From Cyanobium sp. CH-040 (lineage in GTDB: Bacteria > Cyanobacteriota > Cyanobacteriia > PCC-6307 > Cyanobiaceae): 64,000 nt of DNA. The first letter of the stretch is position 1, and every line of letters starts with the position of its first letter. Location: the NCBI RefSeq assembly GCF_024346135.1, contig NZ_JAGQCJ010000001.1, forward strand, positions 248,001-312,000. Reading direction: 5' to 3'. Positions 41,191 through 49,481 of this stretch are shown piece after piece. Both the position numbers and the translations under genes were made by a program. The notes under the pieces were generated by a model. That model was not told the origin of the DNA. It saw nothing but the letters and a program-made list of their open reading frames with translations, and did not search any database.

Positions 41191-42482
41191 CGGCGGCCGG
41201 CGGCGGCGGTGGGACGGGGCAGGCTGCGGTGCAGATCGCGGAAGGCCCGCTGGCGGAACTCCGCCCCCTCCCGGCCGGCGTGCTCACCCCACAGACCCTC
41301 CCAGTAGAAGTAGATGACGCCGTGGCCGCGGCCCTTGGCCAGGCGCACCTTCTCAGTCAGGGTCGCCATGTCGGGGGTGCGGCCGCCGAAGCCCGCCAGG
41401 ATGCCGATCTCCACCGGCATGCCCCACTCGCGGGCCTTCACCAGGGCCGGCTGGTTGAGATCCCTGGCGAATCCCTGCACGGAGTAGGCGTAGTTCTGCA
41501 CCACCAGGTCGTCCACCAGGCTGCCCACGCTCCAGAGCTCCCAGTCCTGCAGCCAGCGGTTGTAGGCGAAGCGGAAGGGCCCCGGTGAGAGGCTGATCCA
41601 GGTGGGGTGGCCGGTGCCCTTGCCGCTCCTGCGGGCCTGCTCGTCGAGCTCGCGCAGGCTGGCGCGCAGCTCCCGCAGCAGGTCGGTGAGCTGCTGGCGC
41701 CGCCAGCGCATCCAGAAGCGGTCGGTGTGGTTGGCCGGTGGCTCCTGGCCCGTCGCCTGGCGGTAGAGCTGGCGGGTGTAGGGGTCATAGCCCAGTTCCA
41801 CCGGCCAGGCGAAGTGGTCGTCGAGCTGGATGCCGTCCACGCCGCAGCGCTGCACGATCTCGGTGATCAGGCCGATGAAGCGCTCCCGCACCCCGGGGTG
41901 GGCCGGATTCAGCCACACCATGGTGGTGCCGTGCATGGCCACGCCGGTGCTGCCGTCGCGGCGCTGCAGCACCCACTCGGGCTGGCGTTTCACCACCTCG
42001 GCTGTGGCCGGTTCCATCAGCCCGTACTCGAACCAGGGGAACACCTCCATGCCGCGGCGCTGGGCCGCGCGGGTCATGCGGCAGATGGGATCCAGGTTGG
42101 GATTGGCCTTCTCCAGCTGGGGTTCCATCGGTGCCCAGCGGCTGCGGTGGAAGGTGGTGCCGCGGCTCCAGACGTTGGGATAGAGGGTGGTGAACCCGGC
42201 TGCCGCCAGCTCGTTCACGGCCCGCTCGATCCGGGCCGGGTCGTAGTAGAGGGGACTGGGGCTGTTGGTGAGCCATACGCCGATGCGCGACGCCGCCGGA
42301 GGCCGCTGGGCATTGCGGCCCGCCACCTGCGCCCGGGCGCCGATGGGCTGAAGACCGGTGAGCAGCAGCGTGAGGCTCACGGGCAGCAGGGCCTTCAGCC
42401 GCGCGAAGCGGCTGAGCCGGGCCATGGATCGCCGGCGCGGCAGCCCGGCAGGGGGCTGGGGAACTGCGGAGGTTGGCGCCAT
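41187..42482 (-). CDS. exported glycosyl hydrolase-like 10 (GHL10/DUF187) protein
   Basis: 431 aa from the ATG at 42482, or 412 from a second ATG at 42425 that places a typical signal peptide (LKALLPVSLTLLLTGLQPIG) at the very start. The TIM-barrel shows RIGVWLTNSPSPLYYDP, GFTTLYPNVWSRGTTFHRS, VFPWFEYGLME, the acidic pair in GVDGIQLDDHFAWP and VVQNYAYSVQGF. GHL10 proteins are common in cyanobacteria; substrate unknown, likely a surface glycan. The ATG lies two bases after the prs stop, so the two are probably one operon. Confidence 0.85.
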   Translation of the reverse strand: MAPTSAVPQPPAGLPRRRSMARLSRFARLKALLPVSLTLLLTGLQPIGARAQVAGRNAQRPPAASRIGVWLTNSPSPLYYDPARIERAVNELAAAGFTTLYPNVWSRGTTFHRSRWAPMEPQLEKANPNLDPICRMTRAAQRRGMEVFPWFEYGLMEPATAEVVKRQPEWVLQRRDGSTGVAMHGTTMVWLNPAHPGVRERFIGLITEIVQRCGVDGIQLDDHFAWPVELGYDPYTRQLYRQATGQEPPANHTDRFWMRWRRQQLTDLLRELRASLRELDEQARRSGKGTGHPTWISLSPGPFRFAYNRWLQDWELWSVGSLVDDLVVQNYAYSVQGFARDLNQPALVKAREWGMPVEIGILAGFGGRTPDMATLTEKVRLAKGRGHGVIYFYWEGLWGEHAGREGAEFRQRAFRDLHRSLPRPTAAAGRR

Positions 42483-42484
42483 GT

Positions 42485-43492
42485 TCAGCGGAACATCGAG
42501 CTCACGGAGCTCTCTTCGTGGATCCGCCAGATGGCCTCACCGAGCATGTTGGCCACCGACAGCACCCGCAGCTGGGGAAAGCGCCGATCGGCGGCCAGGG
42601 GGATCGAGTTGGTCACCACCACCTCCTCGAACAGCCCGGGCTCCGAGAGGCGCTCGGAGGCCGGCGGCGAGAAGACGGCGTGGGTGGCGCAGCAGAGCAC
42701 CCGGGCGGCGCCGCTGCGGCGCAGCAGCCGGGCGCCCTGGCAGATGGTGCCGCCGGTGTCGATCATGTCGTCGATCAGCACGGCCGTCTTGCCGGCCACA
42801 TCGCCGATCACCGTGAGGCTCTCGGCCACGTTGTGGGCCGCGCGGCGCTTGTCGATGATCGCCAGCGGGGCGTCGTTCATCTGCTTGGCGAAGGCCCGGG
42901 CCCGCGCCACCCCGCCCACATCCGGCGACACCACCACCACCTCGCCCAGATCGCGGGTCTTGAGGTAGTCCACCAGCACCGGTGAGCCGTAGATGTGGTC
43001 GCAGGGGATGTCGAAGTAGCCCTGGATCTGGGAGGAGTGCAGGTCCATGGCCAGCACCCGGTCGACGCCGCTCTTGGTGAGCAGGTTGGCCACCAGCTTG
43101 GCGGTGATCGACTCGCGCCCGGCGGTCTTGCGGTCGGCGCGGGCGTAGCCGTAGTAGGGGATCACGGCCGTCACCTGGCGGGCCGAGGCCCGCTTGCAGG
43201 CGTCCACCATGATCAGCAGCTCCATCAGGTGATCGTTCACCGGCGCGCAGGTGGGCTGGATCAGGAACACGTCGCAGCCGCGGATCGACTCCTGGATCTG
43301 GATGTAGGTCTCGCCGTCGGCGAAGCGCTTGATCACCCGCGGCCCGTCGGGCACCCCCAGGTAGCCGCCGATCTCGCGGGCCAGCTCCTGGTTGGAGGTG
43401 CCGCTGAACAGCCGCAGCCGTCGTGTGTCCTGATGCGCCTCCGCCGCCTGGCTTGCCTGTGCCAGCCGATCGGCTGTGAGGAAACTGGTCAC
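42485..43492 (-). CDS. prs: ribose-phosphate pyrophosphokinase
   Basis: 335 aa from the GTG at 43492, chosen because a TACCAT -10 box lies at 43523-43528, downstream of the alternative ATG at 43558. Motifs are LFSGTSNQELAREI, KRFADGETYIQIQESIRG, the DLHSSQIQGYFDIP loop and the PRPP loop VLIDDMIDTGGT. It makes PRPP from ribose 5-phosphate and ATP for nucleotide, histidine and tryptophan synthesis. The GHL10-like gene follows two bases later. Confidence 0.95.
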   Translation of the reverse strand: MTSFLTADRLAQASQAAEAHQDTRRLRLFSGTSNQELAREIGGYLGVPDGPRVIKRFADGETYIQIQESIRGCDVFLIQPTCAPVNDHLMELLIMVDACKRASARQVTAVIPYYGYARADRKTAGRESITAKLVANLLTKSGVDRVLAMDLHSSQIQGYFDIPCDHIYGSPVLVDYLKTRDLGEVVVVSPDVGGVARARAFAKQMNDAPLAIIDKRRAAHNVAESLTVIGDVAGKTAVLIDDMIDTGGTICQGARLLRRSGAARVLCCATHAVFSPPASERLSEPGLFEEVVVTNSIPLAADRRFPQLRVLSVANMLGEAIWRIHEESSVSSMFR

Positions 43493-43522
43493 GGCGGGCG
43501 CAGACGCGACAGCGGAACTCCG

Positions 43523-43528
43523 ATGGTA
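43523..43528 (-). promoter_or_regulatory. prs -10 box (TACCAT)
   Basis: TACCAT on the minus strand lies 31 bases before the GTG start at 43492 and inside the longer alternative reading frame. Confidence 0.45.
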
Positions 43529-43560
43529 GAAGCGGGTCGGTGCGGCTACTGCAAACATCC

Positions 43561-44112
43561 ATGACGCTTTCGCAGTCGCGCTTGACGACGCCAGGAGCCA
43601 CCCTGGTGCTGCTCGCCCTCGGCACCCCTGCGAAGGTGGGCGCCCGCCTGGACCAGGCCGCCGCTCCGCTGGCCCGGGCCCTGGGGCTGGAGCTGGCCCC
43701 ACCCCTGGACCCGGCCGATCCCCAGACGTCCCTGGCCGTGCTGGCGGCGGCGCCGGCGCAGGGGGCGCGGCTGGTGCCCCTGCCGCGGGATCCGGGTCAG
43801 GGTCTGCCAGCCGGTGGCCACTGGGCGGAGGCGCTGGGTGCCTGGCGCCAGCCGGTGCTGGTGCTGTTCAGTGCCAAGCAGCTGGACACGGGCCTGCCGG
43901 CCGCCACCCAGGCGCTGCTGGATCGCTGGCAGGTGCCCTGCGCAGGCCTGCTGCAGTGGGGGGGGGGCTGGGATGGCGAACAGCGGCGGCGCGATGGCCT
44001 GCCCTGGCTCGGCTGGCTGCCCCAGGCCGGAGCGGAACCCACCGATGTCCCCGAGCCGGTGAGGCTGCGTCAGGCGCTGGCGCTGCGCCTGGGCTGGCTG
44101 GCCGACCGCTGA
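43561..44112 (+). CDS. small soluble protein of unknown function
   Basis: 183 aa from the ATG at 43561, not recognised. It is Ala/Leu-rich with ATLVLLALGTPAKVGARLDQ near the start, ARLVPLPRDPGQGLPAGGHW mid-way and QPVLVLFSAKQLDTGLPAAT after that. The last part, with LLQWGGGWDGEQRRRDG and LPWLGWLPQAG, is Trp- and Gly-rich. The alternation of strands and helices suggests a Rossmann-like fold. It is divergent from prs and convergent with the LCP gene. Picocyanobacterial genomes carry many such lineage-specific genes. Confidence 0.5.
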   Translation: MTLSQSRLTTPGATLVLLALGTPAKVGARLDQAAAPLARALGLELAPPLDPADPQTSLAVLAAAPAQGARLVPLPRDPGQGLPAGGHWAEALGAWRQPVLVLFSAKQLDTGLPAATQALLDRWQVPCAGLLQWGGGWDGEQRRRDGLPWLGWLPQAGAEPTDVPEPVRLRQALALRLGWLADR

Positions 44113-44125
44113 TCCGCCCGCCCGC

Positions 44126-45193
44126 TCAGGGTGCCGCGGGCCGGGCCGGGCCACCGCCGGCCTTGGCCTCCGGCCAGAAGGGGTCGGGCAGGCTCGCGGC
44201 CAGCTCCCGCAGACCCGTGGCCTTGGCGGCCTCGCTCTGGCGGGGAGCCGCCAGCGGCAGGCTGGTGAAGTTCACCCCGCTCTCCGAGCGCAGCACCGCC
44301 GCCATCAGGCTGAGCACCTCACCGCGGGTCAGGTTGGAGTTCACCTGGCCCTTGAGTCCCTCCACCAGGGCCGGCAGATCCACGCGCATGCCCTGCACGC
44401 TCAGTTCCCGCTGCAGGCTGCTCACCACTTCACGCTGGTTGTCCAGCCGGCTCTCCACGGGCCGTGCGGGGTCCCGCCAGCGCGCCAGATGCTCCATCTG
44501 CTGTGGGTTCAGGCGCTGCCGGCCAGCCTGCAGGTCGATCTTGAGATCCTGGGTCTTGTCGGTGTAGCGCATGCTGCGCGGTGGGTTGGCCTCCACCGTG
44601 CCCAGCCGCTCCACCAGGGCCCGCAGGGTGCCGCGGCCCAGCACCAGGTAGCGGTCGGGCCGGCCGGCCGGCAGCCCCACCAACTCGCGCACGGCATCGG
44701 CTGTGAGGGCCGGACCACCGCTGCGGTAGAGGCTGCCGAGGGACTGGGGCCGCTGCGCGCCGGGCAGCTGCACCGCCAGGTTGGCTGGCAGCGGCAGCAC
44801 CTGCAGCGGGCCGCCGGGGTTGATGCGCAGCAGCAGCAGGGCGTCGGCGTTGGCCGGACCCGCCGGTGCGGCGCCGTTGGTGCTGTCACCGGGGGCATCG
44901 GCGTCGACGCCGATCACCAGCACCGTCACCGGCCGGTTGGGCACGTTGGCCAGGTCGCTGAGGCTCTCGCCCTCGCCGCTGAATCCTGTGGGTTCCGGAC
45001 GGGGCCACACCAGGTTGAGCAGGGAGAGGCCTGCGAAGGCTCCTGCGACGGTGATGGCGCCAGTCTTCAGCAGCTGGCCCCACTGCCGCCGGTCGCGGGG
45101 GAGGCGCAAGCCACCGGGAAGGCCACCGCGAAGGCCTCCGGGACGTCCGGGAGGGCGCCAGCCGCGGGGAAGCCGGGGAGGTCTGATGGGCAT
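44126..45193 (-). CDS. LytR-CpsA-Psr (LCP) family cell-envelope ligase
   Basis: 355 aa from the ATG at 45193. A basic, Gly/Pro/Arg-rich N-terminus leads to one membrane helix (TGAITVAGAFAGLSLLNLVW). The LCP domain follows with RPVTVLVIGVDADAPG, NADALLLLRINP and LQVLPLPANLAVQLPG. The C-terminal HLARWRDPARPVESRLDNQR contains the Arg-x-Asp-Asn/Arg pattern that binds the polyprenyl diphosphate. LCP proteins transfer glycopolymers from lipid carriers to the cell wall. The gene is divergent from bciB with 100 bp between them. Confidence 0.87.
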   Translation of the reverse strand: MPIRPPRLPRGWRPPGRPGGLRGGLPGGLRLPRDRRQWGQLLKTGAITVAGAFAGLSLLNLVWPRPEPTGFSGEGESLSDLANVPNRPVTVLVIGVDADAPGDSTNGAAPAGPANADALLLLRINPGGPLQVLPLPANLAVQLPGAQRPQSLGSLYRSGGPALTADAVRELVGLPAGRPDRYLVLGRGTLRALVERLGTVEANPPRSMRYTDKTQDLKIDLQAGRQRLNPQQMEHLARWRDPARPVESRLDNQREVVSSLQRELSVQGMRVDLPALVEGLKGQVNSNLTRGEVLSLMAAVLRSESGVNFTSLPLAAPRQSEAAKATGLRELAASLPDPFWPEAKAGGGPARPAAP

Positions 45194-45279
45194 CCGGGGC
45201 GGAATCGGGTGGACCGCGCGAGTGGCCGACCACTCTGACGCAACCCGACACCGGCACCCCCGCGGATCGGCGGCGCGGA

Positions 45280-45285
45280 TAGGTT
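45280..45285 (+). promoter_or_regulatory. bciB -10-like box (TAGGTT)
   Basis: TAGGTT ends eight bases before the GTG at 45294, so the message would be almost leaderless. The 15 bases from 45280 to 45294 are identical to those at 35749-35763. Confidence 0.45.
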
Positions 45286-45293
45286 GTGGCGCA

Positions 45294-46499
45294 GTGTTCA
45301 GCCCGCCCGTGCCGGCTCCCCATGAGAAGGCCCGGCCTCTGGCCAAGGGCAGCGTGTATCCCGCCAAGGACCTCTGCAGCCAGTGCGGCCTCTGCGACAG
45401 CCGCTGGGTGGCCTACGTCAAGAGCAGCTGCGCCTTCCTGGAGCAGCGCTTCGAGGCCATGGAGGGCGAGGCCCATGGCCGCAGCCGCGACCTCGACAAC
45501 GAGGACGAGCTCTACTTCGGCGTGCACCAGCGGATGCTCACCGCCCGGCTGCGCCAGCCCATCGACGGCGCCCAGTGGACAGGGATCGTGAGCCGCATCG
45601 GCGTGCGCGCGCTGGAGAGCGGGCTGGTGGATGCGGTGCTGTGCGTGGGCCAGAGTGAGACCGACCGCTTCACGCCGGTGCCGCGCCTGGCCCGCACCCC
45701 CGAGGAGGTGCTCAGCGCCCGGGTGAACAAGCCAACCCTGTCACCCAATCTCGAGGTGCTCGAACAGCTGCCCGGCAGTGGCATCCGCAGGCTGCTGGCG
45801 ATCGGGGTCGGCTGCCAGATCCAGGCCCTGCGGGCCGTCCAGCCGACCCTGCCCCTCGAGGAGCTCTACGTGCTGGGACTTCCCTGCGTGGACAACGTCA
45901 GCCGCAAGGGCCTGCAGACGTTTCTGGAGAGCACCGTGAGCTCGCCGGAGACGGTGGTGCACTACGAGTTCATGCAGGACTTCCGCATCCACTTCCGCCA
46001 CAGCGACGGCCGCACCGAGACCGTGCCGTTCTTCGGGCTGGACACGCCGAAGCTCAAGGATGTCTTCGCGCCCAGCTGTCTGAGCTGCTTCGACTACACC
46101 AACGCCGGCGCCGATCTCGTGGTGGGCTACATGGGGGCCACCTTCGGCAGGCAGTGGGTCACGGTGCGCAACCCGAAGGGCCAGGTGCTGCTCGATCTGG
46201 TGGAAGGTGAGCTCGACGTGGCGCCGGTGAGCTCCAGCGGCGACCGGCGCGCGGCGGTGCAGCAGGGCATCGAGGCCTACGACAAGGCGCTGAAGCTGCC
46301 CCTGTGGCTGGCCGGCGTGATCGGTTTCTTCGTGGAGCGCCTCGGGCCGAAGGGACTGGAGTACGGCCGCTTCTCGATCGACTCCCACTTCACCCGCAAC
46401 GCCCTCTGGCTGCGGCGGAACCATCCCGAGAAGGTGGCGGCCCACATCCCGCCCTTTGCCCGGAAGATTATCAGCCGCTACCGGCTGCCCAAGACTTGA
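45294..46499 (+). CDS. bciB: ferredoxin-type 8-vinyl reductase of divinyl chlorophyllide (BciB)
   Basis: 401 aa from the GTG at 45294. It belongs to the F420 hydrogenase/dehydrogenase beta-subunit family: KDLCSQCGLCDSRWVAYV supplies part of an iron-sulfur ligand set, CLSCFDYTNAGADLVVGYMG the rest, and GLPCVDNVSRKGLQTFL is conserved. Cyanobacterial BciB reduces the 8-vinyl group of divinyl chlorophyllide with ferredoxin electrons; the related plant enzyme is 7-hydroxymethyl chlorophyll a reductase. The two activities cannot be told apart by reading, though BciB is the usual cyanobacterial member. The stop overlaps malQ (TTGA). Confidence 0.85.
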   Translation: MFSPPVPAPHEKARPLAKGSVYPAKDLCSQCGLCDSRWVAYVKSSCAFLEQRFEAMEGEAHGRSRDLDNEDELYFGVHQRMLTARLRQPIDGAQWTGIVSRIGVRALESGLVDAVLCVGQSETDRFTPVPRLARTPEEVLSARVNKPTLSPNLEVLEQLPGSGIRRLLAIGVGCQIQALRAVQPTLPLEELYVLGLPCVDNVSRKGLQTFLESTVSSPETVVHYEFMQDFRIHFRHSDGRTETVPFFGLDTPKLKDVFAPSCLSCFDYTNAGADLVVGYMGATFGRQWVTVRNPKGQVLLDLVEGELDVAPVSSSGDRRAAVQQGIEAYDKALKLPLWLAGVIGFFVERLGPKGLEYGRFSIDSHFTRNALWLRRNHPEKVAAHIPPFARKIISRYRLPKT

Positions 46500-48019
46500 G
46501 CGCCTCCAGCCGCCGCGCCGGGGTGCTGCTCCATCCCACCGCCCTGCCGGGTGGGACCGGCTGCGGCACGCTCGGCCGCACCGCCCACGAGTGGCTGACG
46601 CTGCTCGGCCGCCATCGCATCGGCGTGTGGCAGCTGCTGCCCCTGGCTCCGCCCGATGCCACCGGCTCCCCCTACAGCTCGCCGAGCGGTTCCGCCCTCA
46701 ACCCCTGGCTGCTGGATGTGGACCGGCTCCTGGAGCAGGGTTTCCTCAGCCCCACGGATGCGCAGGAGCTCCCCTCCGGCGGGGCTGAACGCCTCGATCC
46801 CGCCCTGCAGGAGCAGCGGGCCCGGCTGCTGGGCCGGGCTCTGGCGCGGAACTGGCACGGCCAGCCGCCGTCGCGCCGGCGGGCCCTGGCGCGCTGGTGC
46901 CGGCGCCAGGGCTTCTGGCTTCGGGATCACTGCCGCTTCATGGTGCTGCGCCGCCAGCAGGGCGGCCTGCCCTGGTGGCAGTGGCCCGAGCCCCTGGCGC
47001 GGCGGCAGACCGCCGCCCTGCGCCGCTGCGACCGCGACCACCGCCAGGAGCTGCTGGCGGAAGCGCTGCTGCAGTGGCTGCTGCAGGAGGAGTGGCAGGC
47101 GCTGCGCGTCCATGCCGCCCGGGAGGGGGTGAGCCTGTTCGGGGACCTGCCCTTCTATGTGGCCCATGACAGCGCCGATGTCTGGAGCAGGCCCTGGCTG
47201 TTCTCCGTGGGGGCGGGCGGCGCCCTGCGCGAGCAGAGCGGCGTGCCCCCCGACTATTTCTCAGAGACCGGTCAGCTCTGGGGCACGCCGGTGTACCGCT
47301 GGCGCCGCCATCTGCTCACCGGCTTCCACTGGTGGCTGGGACGCCTGCAGCGTCAGCTCGAGCTGGTCGACCTGCTGCGGCTCGACCACTTCCGCGCCCT
47401 GGAGGCCTACTGGAGCGTTCCCGGTGACGCCGTCACCGCCCAGGGAGGGTGCTGGCGTTCCTCCCCCGGCACGCTGCTGCTGGCCGCCCTGTGGCTGCGC
47501 CTGGCCCTGAGCGGCGGCCTGGCGGGCGGGCGGCTGCCGCTGGTGGCGGAGGACCTGGGGGTGATCACACCGCCGGTGGAGGCCCTGCGGGACCACTTCG
47601 GGCTGCCGGGCATGAAGATCCTCCAGTTCGCCTTCGACGGCAACGCCGACAACCCCTACCTGCCGGAGAACATCCACGGCTCCCGCTGGGTGGTGTACAC
47701 CGGCACCCACGACAACGCCACCGCCATCGGCTGGTGGCAGGGGCTCGACGGCGCCGTGCGTCAGCGGGTGGAGGCCTCCCTGGCCTGCGCGGTGACCGCG
47801 CCGGGCTGGCAGCTGCTGGAGCGGGCCCTGAGCACCTCGGCGGATCTGGTGATGGTGCCTCTGCAGGATCTGCTGGAGCTGGGCGACGAGGCTCGCTTCA
47901 ACACCCCCGGCACCGTGGGAGACAACTGGACCTGGCGGCTCGACCGACCCCTGGAGCAGCTGGAGGGAGCCCTGCAGGGCTATGGCGAACTGGCCTGCCG
48001 CCACAGCCGCAGCGCCTGA
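46496..48019 (+). CDS. malQ: 4-alpha-glucanotransferase (GH77)
   Basis: 507 aa from a TTG at 46496 that overlaps the bciB stop. The enzyme starts RRAGVLLHPTALPGGTG and shows WQLLPLAPPDATGSPYSSPS, LFGDLPFYVAHDSADVW, the nucleophile Asp in LLRLDHFRALEAYW and acid/base Glu in LPLVAEDLGVITPP, then YTGTHDNATAIGWW. It rearranges malto-oligosaccharides during glycogen breakdown and complements the GH57 enzyme at 14104. Its last 40 bases overlap the convergent RodZ-like gene. Confidence 0.94.
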   Translation: MSASSRRAGVLLHPTALPGGTGCGTLGRTAHEWLTLLGRHRIGVWQLLPLAPPDATGSPYSSPSGSALNPWLLDVDRLLEQGFLSPTDAQELPSGGAERLDPALQEQRARLLGRALARNWHGQPPSRRRALARWCRRQGFWLRDHCRFMVLRRQQGGLPWWQWPEPLARRQTAALRRCDRDHRQELLAEALLQWLLQEEWQALRVHAAREGVSLFGDLPFYVAHDSADVWSRPWLFSVGAGGALREQSGVPPDYFSETGQLWGTPVYRWRRHLLTGFHWWLGRLQRQLELVDLLRLDHFRALEAYWSVPGDAVTAQGGCWRSSPGTLLLAALWLRLALSGGLAGGRLPLVAEDLGVITPPVEALRDHFGLPGMKILQFAFDGNADNPYLPENIHGSRWVVYTGTHDNATAIGWWQGLDGAVRQRVEASLACAVTAPGWQLLERALSTSADLVMVPLQDLLELGDEARFNTPGTVGDNWTWRLDRPLEQLEGALQGYGELACRHSRSA

Positions 48020-48702
48020 CCTGCCGAAGCCTGCTCCAGGGGGCGCAGCTCCGGATAGGCCTGCAGCAGCGCCTGCTCCGGCCGCCGCGTGGGATTCTCC
48101 TGACCTCCCGGAACGGATCCCTCCGGGCAGGCTCCCCCGGCGGCCGCCGCCCTGGGCGGCACCGGTGCCACGGCCAGCAGGCCGGCGCGTGCCAGGCGCT
48201 GCTGCTGCAGGTTGAGCCCGTAGATCAGCCCCAGCGTGAGCAGCCCGTAGAGCACGGTGCCCTGCCAGGTGGTGAACACGTCGATCGATCCGGGGGTGAA
48301 CCGCCGCAGCAGTCCGCCCCGCTGCGTGCCGCCCGGCCCGGCTCCGGTCTCGCGGGGCAGCACCGCCTCGAGGCTGCCGGCCTCCAGCTGGAGGTGCCGC
48401 TCGATCAGCGGCAGCATGGTGCGCAGGTAGGTGGGCTCGGGCAGCCGGTCGCGCCAGCCCCGCTCCAGGGCCTCCAGCACGGCGGTGCTGATCCGCGTCT
48501 CGTCGGCCAGCTGGCGCAGGCTCAGCTGGTGCTGCTCCCGGTGCTGGCGCAGCAGTTGCCCGGCCGCCAGCAGCGGATCCACGGGCACGGCCGCCGCCTC
48601 GTCGGCGGCAGGGGAGTCCCCACGCCGGCGCCACAGCCGGCTGAGGGGGAGTCGCAGGCGGGCCGGGATGCGGCTCAGGGCTCGTGGGCCAGGGCCCGCC
48701 AT
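47980..48702 (-). CDS. RodZ-like helix-turn-helix membrane protein
   Basis: 240 aa from the ATG at 48702, overlapping the end of the pseudouridine synthase gene by 28 bp. An HTH_25 domain (about residues 50-115) reads LRQHREQHQLSLRQLADETR and continues to the typical VLEALERG and PEPTYLRTMLPL. A membrane segment (TVLYGLLTLGLIYGLNL) and a Pro/Ala-rich outer tail follow. RodZ links MreB filaments to the cell-shape machinery; mreB begins at 63132. The C-terminal RodZ domain is not evident, so this may be a RodZ-type regulator rather than a true orthologue. Confidence 0.72.
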   Translation of the reverse strand: MAGPGPRALSRIPARLRLPLSRLWRRRGDSPAADEAAAVPVDPLLAAGQLLRQHREQHQLSLRQLADETRISTAVLEALERGWRDRLPEPTYLRTMLPLIERHLQLEAGSLEAVLPRETGAGPGGTQRGGLLRRFTPGSIDVFTTWQGTVLYGLLTLGLIYGLNLQQQRLARAGLLAVAPVPPRAAAAGGACPEGSVPGGQENPTRRPEQALLQAYPELRPLEQASAGQALRLWRQASSP

Positions 48703-49394
48703 TCTCGGCGATCGAGGGGTCGCCACTCCCCCTCGGCCAGCCGTCCCAGACCCACCGGGCCGATCGCCAGCCGCTGCAGATCCAGCACCGGATGGCCGAG
48801 CAGCGCGGCCGTGCGCCGGATCTGCCGGTTGCGCCCCTCGCCCATCACCACCTCCAGGAGGGTGCGGTCCGCCAGCTGCTGCAGGGGGCGCAGCCCCACC
48901 GGCTGGCTGGGACCCTCCTCCAGCGGCACCCCTGCCGCCCAGCGCGCCAGGGTGGCGGCACCGGGGTGACCCTGCACCCACACCCGGTAGGTCTTGCGGT
49001 GGCCGTAGCGGGGGTGGGTGAGGCGCAGGGTGAGCTCCCCGAGGTTGGTGAGCAGCAGGGCGCCGCGGCTGGCGCCGTCGAGGCGGCCCACCGGATGCAC
49101 GCCGCGGCGCAGGCGCTCGGGCAGCAGGTCGAGCACGGTGGTGCGGCCCCGGGGGTCGCTGCAGCTGCAGAGCACCCCGGCGGGCTTGTTGAGCAGCAGC
49201 ACCACGGGCGGCGGGGACGGCCGCAGGGGGCGTCCATCCACCGTGACCGCGTCGACCCCTGGATCAGCCTTGTCGCCGAGGCCTGCGGTGCGGCCGTTGA
49301 CCTGGACACGCCCTTCACGCAGCAGGGTTTCGGCGCTGCGGCGGGAACAGAGCCCGGCGGCGGCGATCAGTTTCTGGAGCCGCTCGGCAGGCAT
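48675..49394 (-). CDS. rluB: RsuA/RluB-type pseudouridine synthase
   Basis: 239 aa from the ATG at 49394. The S4 RNA-binding domain is MPAERLQKLIAAAGLCSRRS to VQVNGR; the catalytic domain has LLLNKPAGVLCS, the Asp motif VGRLDGASRGALLLTN and the end motif VVMGEGRNRQIRRTAALLGH. It isomerises a uridine in 23S or 16S rRNA; the RluB assignment over RsuA is a guess from size and the GRNRQIRR block. Ser and Arg replace the usual Thr-x-Gly after the catalytic Asp. Confidence 0.85.
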   Translation of the reverse strand: MPAERLQKLIAAAGLCSRRSAETLLREGRVQVNGRTAGLGDKADPGVDAVTVDGRPLRPSPPPVVLLLNKPAGVLCSCSDPRGRTTVLDLLPERLRRGVHPVGRLDGASRGALLLTNLGELTLRLTHPRYGHRKTYRVWVQGHPGAATLARWAAGVPLEEGPSQPVGLRPLQQLADRTLLEVVMGEGRNRQIRRTAALLGHPVLDLQRLAIGPVGLGRLAEGEWRPLDRREWRALAHEP

Positions 49395-49451
49395 GGCTCC
49401 ATCCTCTCCAGCGCCGCGTGCGTCCGGGGGGAGGGGGCCAGGCAGGGGTGA

Positions 49452-49481
49452 TAGCGTTACGAAACGAGCATGTTTCGTAAC
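49452..49481 (+). promoter_or_regulatory. -10 box and perfect 10-bp palindrome over the sigma factor start
   Basis: TAGCGT at 49452-49457 is a plausible -10. Overlapping its end, GTTACGAAAC (49456-49465) and GTTTCGTAAC (49472-49481) form a perfect inverted repeat around the spacer GAGCAT. The first ATG (49470) straddles the spacer and right arm. The element could be an operator for a dimeric repressor over the transcription start, or a hairpin that hides the start codon. Confidence 0.78.
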
